Below the pieces are notes generated by a model that saw only the letters and a list, made by a program, of their open reading frames with translations, was not told the origin of the DNA and did not search any database. DNA of 5,598 bases from SAR202 cluster bacterium (GTDB taxonomy: Bacteria; Chloroflexota; Dehalococcoidia; UBA3495), in assembly GCA_009392075.1 (NCBI GenBank), contig VFHG01000216.1:1-5598 (forward strand). The letters run 5' to 3'. Shown piece by piece: positions 5,401 to 5,598 of the stretch. A program made the translations under genes and the position numbers. Every line of letters begins with the position of its first letter. Positions within the stretch are counted from its first letter, which is position 1.

Positions 5401-5598
5401 ATGCGGTGGCTATGGGTCATTCGCCCACTTATCTTTCGGGTCTGCCCAAAACCTTCCCCAAAATGTTTTCTTAGATTTCGTCTTGGCGGACCTCACACCA
5501 ATAAAATCCTAGAGTACGGCATTTGCTCTACTGGTGGTTGTGGTATCTGCAATGGCAATGGTTGTAGTGCTACCAGGATATCTACGCCGACTCCCACG
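5401..5598 (+). CDS. Open frame with Cys-rich patch, running off the window edge (doubtful)
   Basis: From an ATG at 5401 the plus frame has 66 codons with no stop to the window end; an in-frame ATG at 5368 overlaps the MFS start. The start is basic and hydrophobic (MRWLWVIRPLIFRVC). A later patch, ICSTGGCGICNGNGC, has four Cys as C-x4-C-x2-C-x4-C, followed by a Thr/Pro-rich tail. No ribosome site or known family is evident. The Cys patch arises from a TGG/TGT-rich low-complexity stretch (about 5531-5565). The opposite strand is also open here (5493-5597), so the frame could be chance. It would be divergent from the MFS gene. Confidence 0.15.
   Translation, partial: MRWLWVIRPLIFRVCPKPSPKCFLRFRLGGPHTNKILEYGICSTGGCGICNGNGCSATRISTPTPT

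Noticed and set aside
5493..5597. Minus-strand open frame with LQPLPLQIPQPP, briefly recalling the FolD 'QLPLP' motif
   Set aside because: Other FolD residues are absent and the pattern comes from a low-complexity stretch.

Overview
The window reads as a piece of an environmental bacterial chromosome with mixed, near-50% GC. The long MFS carrier and the scattering of small accessory genes recall marine Chloroflexota of the SAR202 type. That is an impression from protein style, not a demonstrated assignment. There are no rRNA or tRNA genes, no CRISPR array and no recognisable insertion sequence.

Left part (1-787, plus strand): the 3' end of an unidentified gene runs into a cysteine-dioxygenase-like cupin through an ATGA junction. 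The pair is probably one operon. Middle (788-1425): a gene-poor stretch that looks like a decay zone. It holds a minus-strand remnant of an MFS C-terminus that closely matches the intact MFS gene elsewhere in the window. It also holds a start-less plus-strand reading frame with faint resemblance to a DnaA domain IV helix-turn-helix, and two hairpins, one of which could terminate the minus-strand gene to its right.

Right part (1426-5385, minus strand): in transcription order these are an MFS carrier (5385 to 4093); a 283-base intergenic region with a -10 box and a 16-base dyad; a MazG-like nucleotide pyrophosphohydrolase (3809 to 3474) with a strong ribosome site; a 52-residue reading frame not previously boxed as a gene (3462 to 3304); a PUA/EVE-like domain plus HNH nuclease protein (3307 to 2525); and a ten-helix EamA/DMT transporter (2331 to 1426). 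The MazG, 52-residue and HNH frames are spaced by 11 bases and then overlap by 4, so they form a tight cassette. The small frame looks like the missing N-terminus of the HNH protein, so that gene appears split by a stop and frameshift, or re-engineered into two coupled pieces.

The most interesting unit is the MazG / PUA-like-HNH cassette. It pairs a nucleotide-pool enzyme with a nuclease carrying a possible modified-base reader, which would fit a modification-dependent restriction or defence role. That function is inferred from domains and spacing only. The right edge (5386-5598) carries an open plus-strand frame with a Cys-rich patch running off the window, of uncertain reality.
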